34,430 nucleotides of DNA from DASUZB01 sp035535495 (lineage in GTDB: Bacteria > Actinomycetota > CALGFH01): contig DATLQA010000012.1 of assembly GCA_035535495.1 (NCBI GenBank), positions 1 to 34,430 on the forward strand, written 5' to 3'. Shown piece by piece: positions 1 to 6,679 of this stretch. Position 1 is the stretch's first letter. Every line of letters begins with the position of its first letter. The notes under the pieces are model-generated. The model searched no databases. It saw only the letters and a list, made by a program, of their open reading frames with translations, and was not told the DNA's origin. The translations under genes were made by a program, and so were the position numbers.

Positions 1-252
1 GCCGGTTCGATGGCGCAGCTGCAGCGCGGCCGAGGTGACCACCGCCAGCGCCAACGGCAGGTAGGGCAGCAGCGCACGGATCGGGTCGACCTTCCCGGCA
101 TGGGGGACACCGGCCCGGGGAGGGTGCAAGGCCGCGGACGCCACCAGCAGGAAGGCGGCGACCCAGCCGCTGTCGGTGACCAACCCGGTGTGATAGGTGC
201 CTTGCTGGGGAGTATCCGCCGAAGACTGAGCCTCCGCCAGAATTGCAGATGG
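1..252 (-). pseudogene. 5'-truncated fragment of a multi-spanning membrane signalling protein (GGDEF/EAL-type N-terminus?)
   Basis: On the minus strand one frame is open from base 252 to the window edge (84 codons) and reads like a real membrane protein: a soluble stretch, then GWVAAFLLVASAALHP, a charged loop, then LLPYLPLALAVVTSAAL. The pattern resembles the N-terminal multi-helix sensor regions of actinobacterial GGDEF/EAL proteins, where a 'GW..AY.L.G.AALHPS' stretch is common (family recollection, not a search result). There is no ATG, GTG or TTG before the first helix, and an in-frame TAG lies just upstream (253-255). The upstream bases show no continuation in any frame. It is therefore probably a remnant that lost its 5' end, or a frameshifted gene whose remainder lies outside the window. 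The assignment to a cyclic-di-GMP protein is inference. Confidence 0.4.
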
Positions 253-356
253 CTATTCCGGACCGTGGACGCCTGATGGCCGGAATCTGCCCTAGCAGGG
301 CCGGCATCACTGCCCCACCTGCACCACCGGCCCTAGGCAAGTCGATGGCCGGCAAG

Positions 357-384
357 CCGGGGGGAGGAGGCCTCCTCCCCCCGG
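357..384. terminator. Perfect 28-bp GC-only palindrome, probable terminator of the SnoaL-like gene
   Basis: Two perfectly complementary 14-base arms (357-370 and 371-384) meet without a spacer. The left arm is CCGGGGGGAGGAGG and the right arm is its exact reverse complement. As RNA it would fold into a very stable hairpin after losing a few central pairs to the loop. It lies about 75 bases past the stop of the SnoaL-like gene, so a factor-independent terminator without a U-tract, common in high-GC actinobacteria, is the simplest reading. A protein-binding site cannot be excluded. Confidence 0.6.
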
Positions 385-458
385 ACCCCCTCCTCGGTCA
401 ACACACCAGACCTGCCCTGCAGGCGTGTGACGACCCAGGTGCGGCGGGGTGCCGAAGC

Positions 459-872
459 TCAGCCGGGCAGCCCGTCCAGGAACGGGTCGACCGCGGCGTC
501 GTTCTCGGCCATGCCCCAGACCGCGGTCGTCTTCCCATCCCGGATGTGGAAGATCTGGGTGAACTTCCACTCGGCGCTCGACCCGTCCGCCGCAGTCGCC
601 GAGGCCGATCCCAGCACCACGACATGGTCGTCGTTGCCCAGGATGTCGTGGATGTCCACCGACGGTGGCCCGCTGGTGGCCTGCGCCTGGCGGCCGAAGT
701 ACTCCAGCACCCTCTCCTTGCCCTGGTAGGCACCGGCCCACTTGCTGTTGCCACCGACATGCCAGACCACATCGTCGGCCAGGTGCTCGTCCATCCAGGC
801 AGTGTCGCCCCGCTGTAGGGCTTCGAAGCCCTCCCGGACGGCGGTGACGTTGGGATGCTCGTGCTGGGTCAT
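459..872 (-). CDS. SnoaL-like / nuclear transport factor 2-fold protein
   Basis: 137 aa. The sequence has the layout of the SnoaL-like (NTF2-like) fold: an N-terminal helix 'VREGFEALQRGDTAWMDEHLADDVVWH', then GNSKWAGAYQGKERVLEYF, then beta strands ending in 'FTQIFHIRDGKTTAVWGMAEN'. Proteins of this fold are small cone-shaped isomerases, hydrolases or ligand-binding proteins. The substrate cannot be read from sequence. The ATG at 872 is chosen because GAAAGGAAC sits just upstream of it; an upstream in-frame ATG would add 32 Arg/Pro-rich residues that do not look coded. It follows the small membrane protein and the MBL hydrolase on the same strand with gaps of about 90-120 bases, so loose co-transcription is possible. 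A 28-bp palindrome lies downstream. Confidence 0.85.
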   Translation of the reverse strand: MTQHEHPNVTAVREGFEALQRGDTAWMDEHLADDVVWHVGGNSKWAGAYQGKERVLEYFGRQAQATSGPPSVDIHDILGNDDHVVVLGSASATAADGSSAEWKFTQIFHIRDGKTTAVWGMAENDAAVDPFLDGLPG

Positions 873-992
873 GACGACGTTCCTTTCGCAGGTGGCCCCT
901 TGACCTGGTCGGCGGAGTCTACCTGGGCTGGGCGAGCGCCGCTGCTGGTGGCGCCGGGCCGTTGGCATCGTCGGCGGCGACTTACGGCTCCA

Positions 993-1217
993 TCATGGTT
1001 CCTGGTCATGCATCCGCGGGCGGCGGACCGGCCGGCGCCTGGCGGTCCCCACGAGACCAGCGAGGTTGAACAGGATCAGCAGGAGAACGAGCACGACGCC
1101 GACGCGGCTGTGCTCCCGGATCATGATGAGCGCCGCCCACAGGTAGACGAGCAGGCCTGCGCCGAACACGAGCACGCGGATCCAAAAGCCCCGAGGCGTC
1201 AACGGCGGAAGCGTCAT
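993..1217 (-). CDS. Small membrane protein with two predicted helices
   Basis: 74 aa. A short N-terminus (MTLPPLTPRGFWIR) is followed by two hydrophobic helices, about residues 13-34 (VLVFGAGLLVYLWAALIMI) and 39-58 (VGVVLVLLLILFNLAGLVGT). An Arg-rich tail follows, so both ends are probably cytoplasmic. Strong codon bias, the clean two-helix pattern and its place between two same-strand genes support it, although no strong ribosome binding site precedes the ATG. Short proteins of this kind are common in actinobacteria as uncharacterised membrane proteins. I do not recognise a function. Confidence 0.6.
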   Translation of the reverse strand: MTLPPLTPRGFWIRVLVFGAGLLVYLWAALIMIREHSRVGVVLVLLLILFNLAGLVGTARRRPVRRPRMHDQEP

Positions 1218-1309
1218 CGCGGCGAGCGTACGCCTGGGCCGCCGTTGGTTGTCGTTCGGTCAGCCGCACGAGGGTGGCGCGCCGGTCGTCGGGGTGCGGC
1301 AGGCGGTCG

Positions 1310-2155
1310 TCACTCCTCCGGCGCCTCGCCGCGCAACCACTGCACGTACCGGTCGGCGGAGCGCTCCAGCACCTGCTCGGCGTCCCGGCGCAGCACCGGC
1401 TCCCACCAGCCGCCGTAGATGCGGTCGAAGCGGTACGGCCGCACCGCCTCGACCACGCCGCGGACCGCCCGCTCGGGCAGCGGCAGCCGGTTCGGCGCGC
1501 TGCGCACGAAGGTGACCCGGTCCTCGCCCGGGGTCACGAAGATGGTGTCGCCGCTGAGCAGCGCACCGGCGCCCTCCGCCCCGTGCGCCCAGTGCACCAC
1601 CGCGCTGCCGGCGAAGTGCCCGCCGCACTGGACCAGGGTGACGCCGGGAAGGACCGGCAGCGCACCCGACCAGGTCCGCACCGCCGCATCCGGGCGAGGC
1701 AGCCAGGCGGCATCGGCCTCGGCCAGCAGGATCTCGGCGTCGAAGGCGTGGCTCCATTCGACGATCGCGCCATAGAAATGGGGGTGGCTGGCGCTGACCG
1801 CGCGCAGCCCGCCGGCCTCGGCGACCGCCCGCATGGCCAGCTCGTCCAGGAAGCCGGGCGGGTCCCACAGCAGGTTGCCCGCTGGCGTGCGCACCAGCAG
1901 GGCCCGCTGACCGATGGCGAACGGCGGCGCCGTGCCGATCCCGACCAGGTCCGGCTCCACCTCGCGGACGTCGCCCTGGTGGCCAGCCGCGCGCAGCTCC
2001 GCCAGCGTGGTCCACCGCTGCCCGCTCGGCGGCACCCATTGGCGCTCGTCGGCGCAGATGGCACAGACCGCCGGCGGCGACGCCGCCGCCGGGTAGTGGT
2101 TGCCGCAGGTTGCACATACCCAGGCCTCATCCTCGGCGCCAAGCTGGCTACCCAT
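1310..2155 (-). CDS. MBL-fold metallo-hydrolase with N-terminal rubredoxin-like zinc ribbon
   Basis: 281 aa. Residues 14-34 carry two CxxC knuckles (C14/C17 and C31/C34), a zinc ribbon or rubredoxin-like finger. The rest is a metallo-beta-lactamase-fold domain: 'LLVRTPAGNLLWDPPG', the metal motif as SHPHFYGAIVEW in place of the usual HxHxDH, 'QCGGHFAGSAVVHW' and 'LLSGDTIFV'. The family normally hydrolyses thioester, ester or phosphoester bonds using one or two metal ions. With the Asp of HxHxDH replaced, metal occupancy or chemistry may differ. The start at 2155 has a GGAGGG site upstream. The gene is divergent from the histidine kinase across a 272-base gap. The substrate is unknown. Confidence 0.85.
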   Translation of the reverse strand: MGSQLGAEDEAWVCATCGNHYPAAASPPAVCAICADERQWVPPSGQRWTTLAELRAAGHQGDVREVEPDLVGIGTAPPFAIGQRALLVRTPAGNLLWDPPGFLDELAMRAVAEAGGLRAVSASHPHFYGAIVEWSHAFDAEILLAEADAAWLPRPDAAVRTWSGALPVLPGVTLVQCGGHFAGSAVVHWAHGAEGAGALLSGDTIFVTPGEDRVTFVRSAPNRLPLPERAVRGVVEAVRPYRFDRIYGGWWEPVLRRDAEQVLERSADRYVQWLRGEAPEE

Positions 2156-2298
2156 CGGTCAGGCTCCCTCCGGTCGGTGGCTGCATCGGCTTGGCGCGGT
2201 CGACGGCCAGCGGCAGCCCGGCGGCCACGGGTTCGATCCGGAAGCAGCGTGCCAGCGGCGGCCTCCTCGCAGCCAGCCCGACCGCGGCGGCGTCGCAA

Positions 2299-2328
2299 TT
2301 GACGGGTCCGGCTCTGCGGGCCGATGCT
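2299..2328 (+). promoter_or_regulatory. Weak candidate sigma-70-type promoter for the histidine kinase
   Basis: TTGACG (2299-2304) is followed after 18 bases by GATGCT (2323-2328), about 100 bases before the kinase ATG. The -35 is good and the -10 poor. The rest of the 2156-2427 gap between the divergent MBL and kinase genes shows no ORF I trust. Confidence 0.25.
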
Positions 2329-2427
2329 TCTGCGTTGTGCGATCGGCCCGGCTTGGCCGCTGTGGACGGGAGGCCTGGCCGCTCGCTCGGGTGAGGGGGT
2401 GGCGGCGGCCTTGAGGGGTAGGGCCCC

Positions 2428-4206
2428 ATGAGCTGGCGCTGGTCGGCTGCCGGGTGGCTGATGCTCGGCGGGGCCGCGTTCTTCGCGGTCGCCGTCGGCT
2501 ACGTCTGGCGCAGGCGCGGCGACGCCCTGGCGGTCAGCCTGCTGGTGATGCTCCTGGCGGGGTTGGCGTGGAGCGTGGCCTACGCGCTGGAGCTGAACAG
2601 CGCCGACCCGGCCAGACGGCAGCTCTGGGGCGACCTGAAATACGTCGGCATCTGCCTGCTCACCCCGGCCTGGCTGGCGTTCGTCTTTCACTACACCGGC
2701 CGGGTCAAGTGGCCGAGCCGGCTGGTGGGCGCGCTGCTGGCCGTCGAGCCGCTGGCGCTGCTGCTCCTGCTCGCCAACGACGCCAGTCACGACCTGATCC
2801 GCTTCTACACGGCGGACGGTGGACCGGTGGCGGAGGCGGGGCCCCTGTTCTGGGTCCACCTGGTCTACACCGACTCGCTGCTGTGGGCGGGCACCGCCGT
2901 GTTCATCCTGGCGTCGGCGCGGCTGTCGCGGCTGTACCGGCGCCAGGCCATCGTCGTGTTCGTCTCGGTGCTGCTGCCCTGGGCCGTCAACCTCCTGTAC
3001 AACCTCGACGTCGGCCCGTTCGGCCAGGTGGATCTCAGCCCGTTCGCCTTCACCCTGACCGCCGGCGTGCTGGTCTTCGGGGTGTTCCGGTTCGGCCTGC
3101 TCGACCAGCGTCCCGTGGCCCGTAGCCAGATCTTCGAGACGATCAACGACCCGGTCCTGGTGCTCGACCCCTGGGGCCGGATCATCGACGCCAACCCGGC
3201 GGCCGGGCGGCTCGTCGGGCGGCCGGCCGGCGAGGCGGTCGGCCGTGCCGCGGTCGAGCTGCTCCCCGCCCTCGGCGACCGGGCCGCCGGCCAGGCAACC
3301 GCCAGCGAGCTCACCGTGGCCGACCGCACCTACGACCTGGTCGTATCCTCCCTGCCAGGACGGCCGGGACGCCGCGGCGGGCAGCTGGTGGTCGCCCGCG
3401 ACGTCAGCGAGCGCCGCCAGGCCGAGCAGGTCCTCCGTACCGCGTTCGAGCGGGAGCAGGCCGCCACCGAGCACCTGCGCGGCGTGGACGAGTTGAAGAG
3501 CGCGTTCCTGCAGGCGGTCTCCCACGACCTCCGCACTCCGCTGGCCTCCGTGCTGGGGATCGCGCTGACCCTGGAGCGCAACCGCGGGACGCTGCCCACC
3601 GCCGACGTCGAGGACCTCTACAGCCGCCTCAGCGCCAATGCGCGCCGGCTGGACCGCATCCTCCGCGGCCTGCTGGACCTCGACCGGCTCAGCAGGGGCC
3701 TGGTGGAGCCGCGACGCGAGCGGGTCGACCTGGGCGCGCTGGTGGCGGAGGCGGTGGATCAGGCCCAGGCCGACCTGGTCGGCGACCATCCCATCTTCGT
3801 GGACCTGGCGTCGGTCGAGATCGCGATCGACTCGGCCAAGGTCGAGCGGATCGTCGAGAACCTGCTGGTCAACGCCTCCCGTCACACTCCGCCCGGGACC
3901 CCGATCTGGGTGAGGGTCGATCCGCGCGCCCCCGGGGCGCTGCTCACCGTGGCCGACGCAGGCCCCGGGGTGCCGGCCGAGCAGCGCGAGCACATCTTCC
4001 AGCCGTTTTACCGCGGACCGGGCGCTGCCAGCCACGCACCCGGGTCCGGCGTCGGCCTGGCGCTGGTGGCGCAGTTCGCTGGCCTCCACGGCGGCCGCGC
4101 GTGGGTGGAGCCGCGGGCCGGCGGCGGCGCCAGCTTCCAGGTGCTGCTCCCGGACAGCCCGGACGTGGCGCCGCCGGCCGATCCGATGAGCTCCGTCACG
4201 GCGTAG
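2428..4206 (+). CDS. Orphan sensor histidine kinase: 7TM sensor, PAS, HisKA, HATPase
   Basis: 592 aa. Residues 1 to about 225 hold seven hydrophobic segments, matching the 7TM N-terminal region of bacterial histidine kinases (first helix 'SAAGWLMLGGAAFFAVAVG'). A PAS domain follows (about 232-330, 'INDPVLVLDPWGRIIDANPA'). The DHp helix carries the phospho-acceptor His366 in SHDLRTPLASVLG. The ATPase domain has an N-box with Asn482 (ENLLVNASRHTP), a G1 box with Asp510 (DAGPGVP), an F-box (FQPFYRG) and a G2 box (GSGVGLALV). All catalytic boxes are intact, so it should be an active membrane kinase. A GAGGGG site precedes the ATG. No response regulator is adjacent, so its partner must be elsewhere. 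The stimulus is unknown; the 7TM bundle suggests a membrane or small-molecule signal. Confidence 0.95.
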   Translation: MSWRWSAAGWLMLGGAAFFAVAVGYVWRRRGDALAVSLLVMLLAGLAWSVAYALELNSADPARRQLWGDLKYVGICLLTPAWLAFVFHYTGRVKWPSRLVGALLAVEPLALLLLLANDASHDLIRFYTADGGPVAEAGPLFWVHLVYTDSLLWAGTAVFILASARLSRLYRRQAIVVFVSVLLPWAVNLLYNLDVGPFGQVDLSPFAFTLTAGVLVFGVFRFGLLDQRPVARSQIFETINDPVLVLDPWGRIIDANPAAGRLVGRPAGEAVGRAAVELLPALGDRAAGQATASELTVADRTYDLVVSSLPGRPGRRGGQLVVARDVSERRQAEQVLRTAFEREQAATEHLRGVDELKSAFLQAVSHDLRTPLASVLGIALTLERNRGTLPTADVEDLYSRLSANARRLDRILRGLLDLDRLSRGLVEPRRERVDLGALVAEAVDQAQADLVGDHPIFVDLASVEIAIDSAKVERIVENLLVNASRHTPPGTPIWVRVDPRAPGALLTVADAGPGVPAEQREHIFQPFYRGPGAASHAPGSGVGLALVAQFAGLHGGRAWVEPRAGGGASFQVLLPDSPDVAPPADPMSSVTA

Positions 4207-4207
4207 C

Positions 4208-4248
4208 AGCGGGCACCGCTTCGTCCGACCCGGCGCTGATTCGGCGCC
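4208..4248 (+). terminator. Two short hairpins after the histidine kinase stop
   Basis: AGCGG-GCA-CCGCT (4208-4220) begins one base after the TAG. GGCGC-(7)-GCGCC (4232-4248), followed by TT, comes next. Together they could end the kinase transcript. There is no long U-tract. Confidence 0.35.
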
Positions 4249-4254
4249 TTGCGG

Positions 4255-4268
4255 TCGGTACGTACCGA
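4255..4268. promoter_or_regulatory. Perfect 14-bp palindrome, candidate operator
   Basis: TCGGTACGTACCGA is perfectly self-complementary and lies about 130 bases upstream of the GTG start of the GGDEF-EAL gene. The spacerless dyad is of the kind bound by dimeric repressors. The binding protein is unknown. A second dyad lies 31 bases further on. Confidence 0.4.
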
Positions 4269-4299
4269 AACCGGGACCGAGTGTCGCTCAGGCCCGGAC

Positions 4300-4315
4300 C
4301 GATTCAGCCGAATCG
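4300..4315. promoter_or_regulatory. Inverted repeat CGATTC-AGCC-GAATCG
   Basis: A 6-bp perfect dyad with a 4-base spacer, about 80 bases upstream of the GGDEF-EAL start and followed by an A/T-richer stretch (GTTAAG). It could be a second operator or a promoter-proximal site. No clear -35/-10 pair was identified around it. Confidence 0.3.
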
Positions 4316-4396
4316 TTAAGCAGACCGGCTGTCGTGAGCCGGCGGATCGAGACCCGCCGGTTGCTTGTGGTCGTGTCCCAGAGGAGGCAGACAAGG

Positions 4397-6370
4397 GTGG
4401 ACGCCTCAGCGGCAGCTGGGCCGCGACGCGGGCGAGGGTTCCGCGGTCGTCTCCTCTGGCGGCTCGCAATGGTCGGGTTTGTCAGTCTGCTGCTGCTGTT
4501 GTGTGGGTTCTCCCTATGGGCGGTCGCCACCACCAACCGTGCGGCGTTGCAGACCGCCCGCCTGAACAGCCTGAACGACGCGTTTCAGCGGGCCCGGTTC
4601 GCGGTCACGACCGAGAAGTCGCTGCAGCACCAGTACTACATGCAGCAAGGAGCCGGGGTACGGGCGGGCTTCGAGCAGTCCGCCCGGTCGTTTTCAGCCG
4701 CGGTGCGATTCGTGCAACTGCACGGCGACAGCCAGGACCAGGCGCCACTGGAACTGCTGATCGCCGACCACAGCCGCTACGTCCAGGCGGTGCATCGGCT
4801 GTTCGCCGCGGTGGACGCCGGCGACCAGCAGCGGGCGCTGCTCATCGACCGGCAGATCGAGCCGCTCTTCCAATCGATGCGGACCAGGATGCACGAGGCA
4901 GCCGACCACGAGCGCCGTGAGACGTTGGCGGGCCTGGCGACGCTGCGCCAGCGGGTGGTGGCTACCACGCAGATCATGCTCGGCGCCAGTGGCATCGGAC
5001 TGACCGCGGTGCTGGCGGTGCTGGTCGGCTACCACCGGCGCACCGAACGGCAGGCCGCCCAGAATCAGTACCTGGCGTTGCACGACACACTGACCGGCTT
5101 GCCCAACCGGACCCTGCTGCGAGATCGAACCCTGCAGGCGATCCGCCACGGTGACCGGGACTCGGCCCCGGTGGCCCTGCTGCTGATCGACCTGGACCGG
5201 TTCAAGGAAGTCAACGACACCCTCGGCCACCACGACGGCGACCAACTGCTGGTCCAGGTCGGCCAGCGGATACGTGGCGCGCTGCGTGCGGTCGACACGG
5301 TCGCCCGTTTGGGCGGCGACGAATTCGCGGTCCTGCTGCCCCGGATCAAGATCCCGGAGGGCGCAACGATCGTGGCCGCCAAGCTGCAAGCCGCCCTCGC
5401 CCAGCCGTTCGTGCTGGCAGGGCTGAGCCTGGAGGTGGAGGCCAGCATCGGGGTCGCCGTCTACCCGGACCACGGCACCGACCCCGACGAGCTGCTGCAG
5501 CACGCCGACATCGCCATGTACGTCGCCAAGGACACCCACACCGGGTTCGTCCTGTTCGACCCCACCCTCGACCAGCACAGCCCCAGCCGCCTCGCCATGC
5601 TCGGCGAGCTGCGCCGCGCGATCGAACACCGGCAGCTCGTCCTGCACTACCAGCCCAAGATCGACGCGCAGTCAAGCACGGTGCTCGGGGTGGAGGCGCT
5701 GGTGCGCTGGCAGCACCCCACCCACGGTCTCATCCCCCCGGCCCAGTTCGTTCCCCTGGCCGAACGCACCGGGCTGATCGGGCCGCTCACCCACTACGTG
5801 CTGGACGAAGCGTTGCACCAGAGCCGCGACTGGCGGCGCGCCGGCCACGAGTTGTCGATCGCGGTCAACGTGTCGGCCAGACGGCTGTTGGACCGCAAGT
5901 TCCCGGACGAGGTCGCGGCCATGCTCGCCAACTGGGAGGTACCCCCGCGACTGCTCGTGCTCGAGATCACCGAGAGCGCCATCATGGCTGACCCGGCCCA
6001 CGCGGAGGAGATCCTGGGGCGCCTGAGCCAGATGGGCATCGAGCTCGCGATCGACGACTTCGGCATTGGGTACTCCTCGATGGCGTCACTCAAGAGCCTG
6101 CCCCTGCACGAGCTGAAGGTGGATCGCTCCTTCGTGTCGCAGATGACCAACAACAGCCGCGACGCGGTGATCGTCCGGTCCACGATCGACCTTGGCCGCA
6201 ACCTCGGCTTGCGGGTCGTGGCCGAGGGCGTGGAAGACCGGCGCACCTGGCAGGAACTGCAGGCGCTCGGCTGTGACGCGATCCAGGGCTACTACGTCAG
6301 CCACCCCGTCCCCCCCAACGAGCTCGTCAGCTGGCTCCGACGGCAACAAACCGTCCAGCCGACCGCATAG
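4397..6370 (+). CDS. Membrane-anchored GGDEF-EAL cyclic-di-GMP cyclase/phosphodiesterase
   Basis: 657 aa from GTG 4397, chosen because AGGAGG (4382-4387) lies 9 bases upstream; an in-frame GTG at 4334 lacks such a site. A first membrane helix (about 25-45, 'MVGFVSLLLLLCGFSLWAV') is followed by a roughly 150-residue helical extracytoplasmic sensor and a second helix ('IMLGASGIGLTAVLAVLVGY'). The cyclase domain has an intact GGDEF at 306-310 and an RxxD product-inhibition site (RAVD, 297-300) five residues before it. The phosphodiesterase domain has the intact EAL motif (433-435), NVSARRL, LEITES, IDDFGIGYSS, LKVDRSF, VAEGVE and QGYY. Both halves therefore look catalytically competent, and which activity dominates cannot be told. 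It makes or degrades cyclic di-GMP, the messenger for attachment and development. A 190-base upstream gap holds several palindromes, suggesting dedicated regulation. Confidence 0.95.
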   Translation: MDASAAAGPRRGRGFRGRLLWRLAMVGFVSLLLLLCGFSLWAVATTNRAALQTARLNSLNDAFQRARFAVTTEKSLQHQYYMQQGAGVRAGFEQSARSFSAAVRFVQLHGDSQDQAPLELLIADHSRYVQAVHRLFAAVDAGDQQRALLIDRQIEPLFQSMRTRMHEAADHERRETLAGLATLRQRVVATTQIMLGASGIGLTAVLAVLVGYHRRTERQAAQNQYLALHDTLTGLPNRTLLRDRTLQAIRHGDRDSAPVALLLIDLDRFKEVNDTLGHHDGDQLLVQVGQRIRGALRAVDTVARLGGDEFAVLLPRIKIPEGATIVAAKLQAALAQPFVLAGLSLEVEASIGVAVYPDHGTDPDELLQHADIAMYVAKDTHTGFVLFDPTLDQHSPSRLAMLGELRRAIEHRQLVLHYQPKIDAQSSTVLGVEALVRWQHPTHGLIPPAQFVPLAERTGLIGPLTHYVLDEALHQSRDWRRAGHELSIAVNVSARRLLDRKFPDEVAAMLANWEVPPRLLVLEITESAIMADPAHAEEILGRLSQMGIELAIDDFGIGYSSMASLKSLPLHELKVDRSFVSQMTNNSRDAVIVRSTIDLGRNLGLRVVAEGVEDRRTWQELQALGCDAIQGYYVSHPVPPNELVSWLRRQQTVQPTA

Positions 6371-6484
6371 CGGCGGATCATGCGGCTGGTGCCGCCGATC
6401 TGGCAGGTCCTGCGCCAGTCCACGCTGACCGGGTGATGGGCTAGCCTCGTCTGGCAGGCGATCCCGCGGTACCGTGACGTGGCG

Positions 6485-6679
6485 ATGATCCAGCTCAACG
6501 ACCTCCACTCGCTCGCTTGAAGCGCGGTCCAGCAGGAACGTCTGCGGGTCTCGCAGCGTAGGGAGCAGCTCATCAGGGAGCTGGCACGGCCAGGGCTCCT
6601 GGACCGCTGGCGCGCCCGGCGCGCCGCTACCCGGGCGGTCGCCGGGGCCGCCGGCCGTGAGGTCGAGCTCAGTAGGTGA
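6485..6679 (+). pseudogene. Small basic ORF interrupted by one in-frame TGA
   Basis: Starting at ATG 6485, the frame reads MIQLNDLHSLA, then TGA (6518-6520). It continues in the same frame for 52 codons with protein-like composition (QQERLRVSQRREQLIRELAR, then an Arg/Ala-rich tail) to a TGA at 6677-6679. Short Arg-rich, Gln/Glu-helical proteins of about 60 residues are common orphan genes in actinobacteria. One nonsense change in an otherwise open frame fits a recently decayed gene. The last bases overlap the 3' end of the chemoreceptor gene on the other strand by 11 bp. No good ribosome binding site was seen. It could also be chance, since GC-rich DNA has few stops. Confidence 0.3.

Noticed and set aside
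2226..2242. GGTTCGATCC resembling a tRNA T-loop
   Set aside because: The flanking bases do not form a 5-bp T-stem and no acceptor or anticodon stem could be placed.
1534..4089. 851-codon minus-strand open frame across the MBL and histidine kinase genes
   Set aside because: Low-complexity Gln/Arg/Pro-rich product without domains; the kinase on the other strand has all its catalytic boxes.
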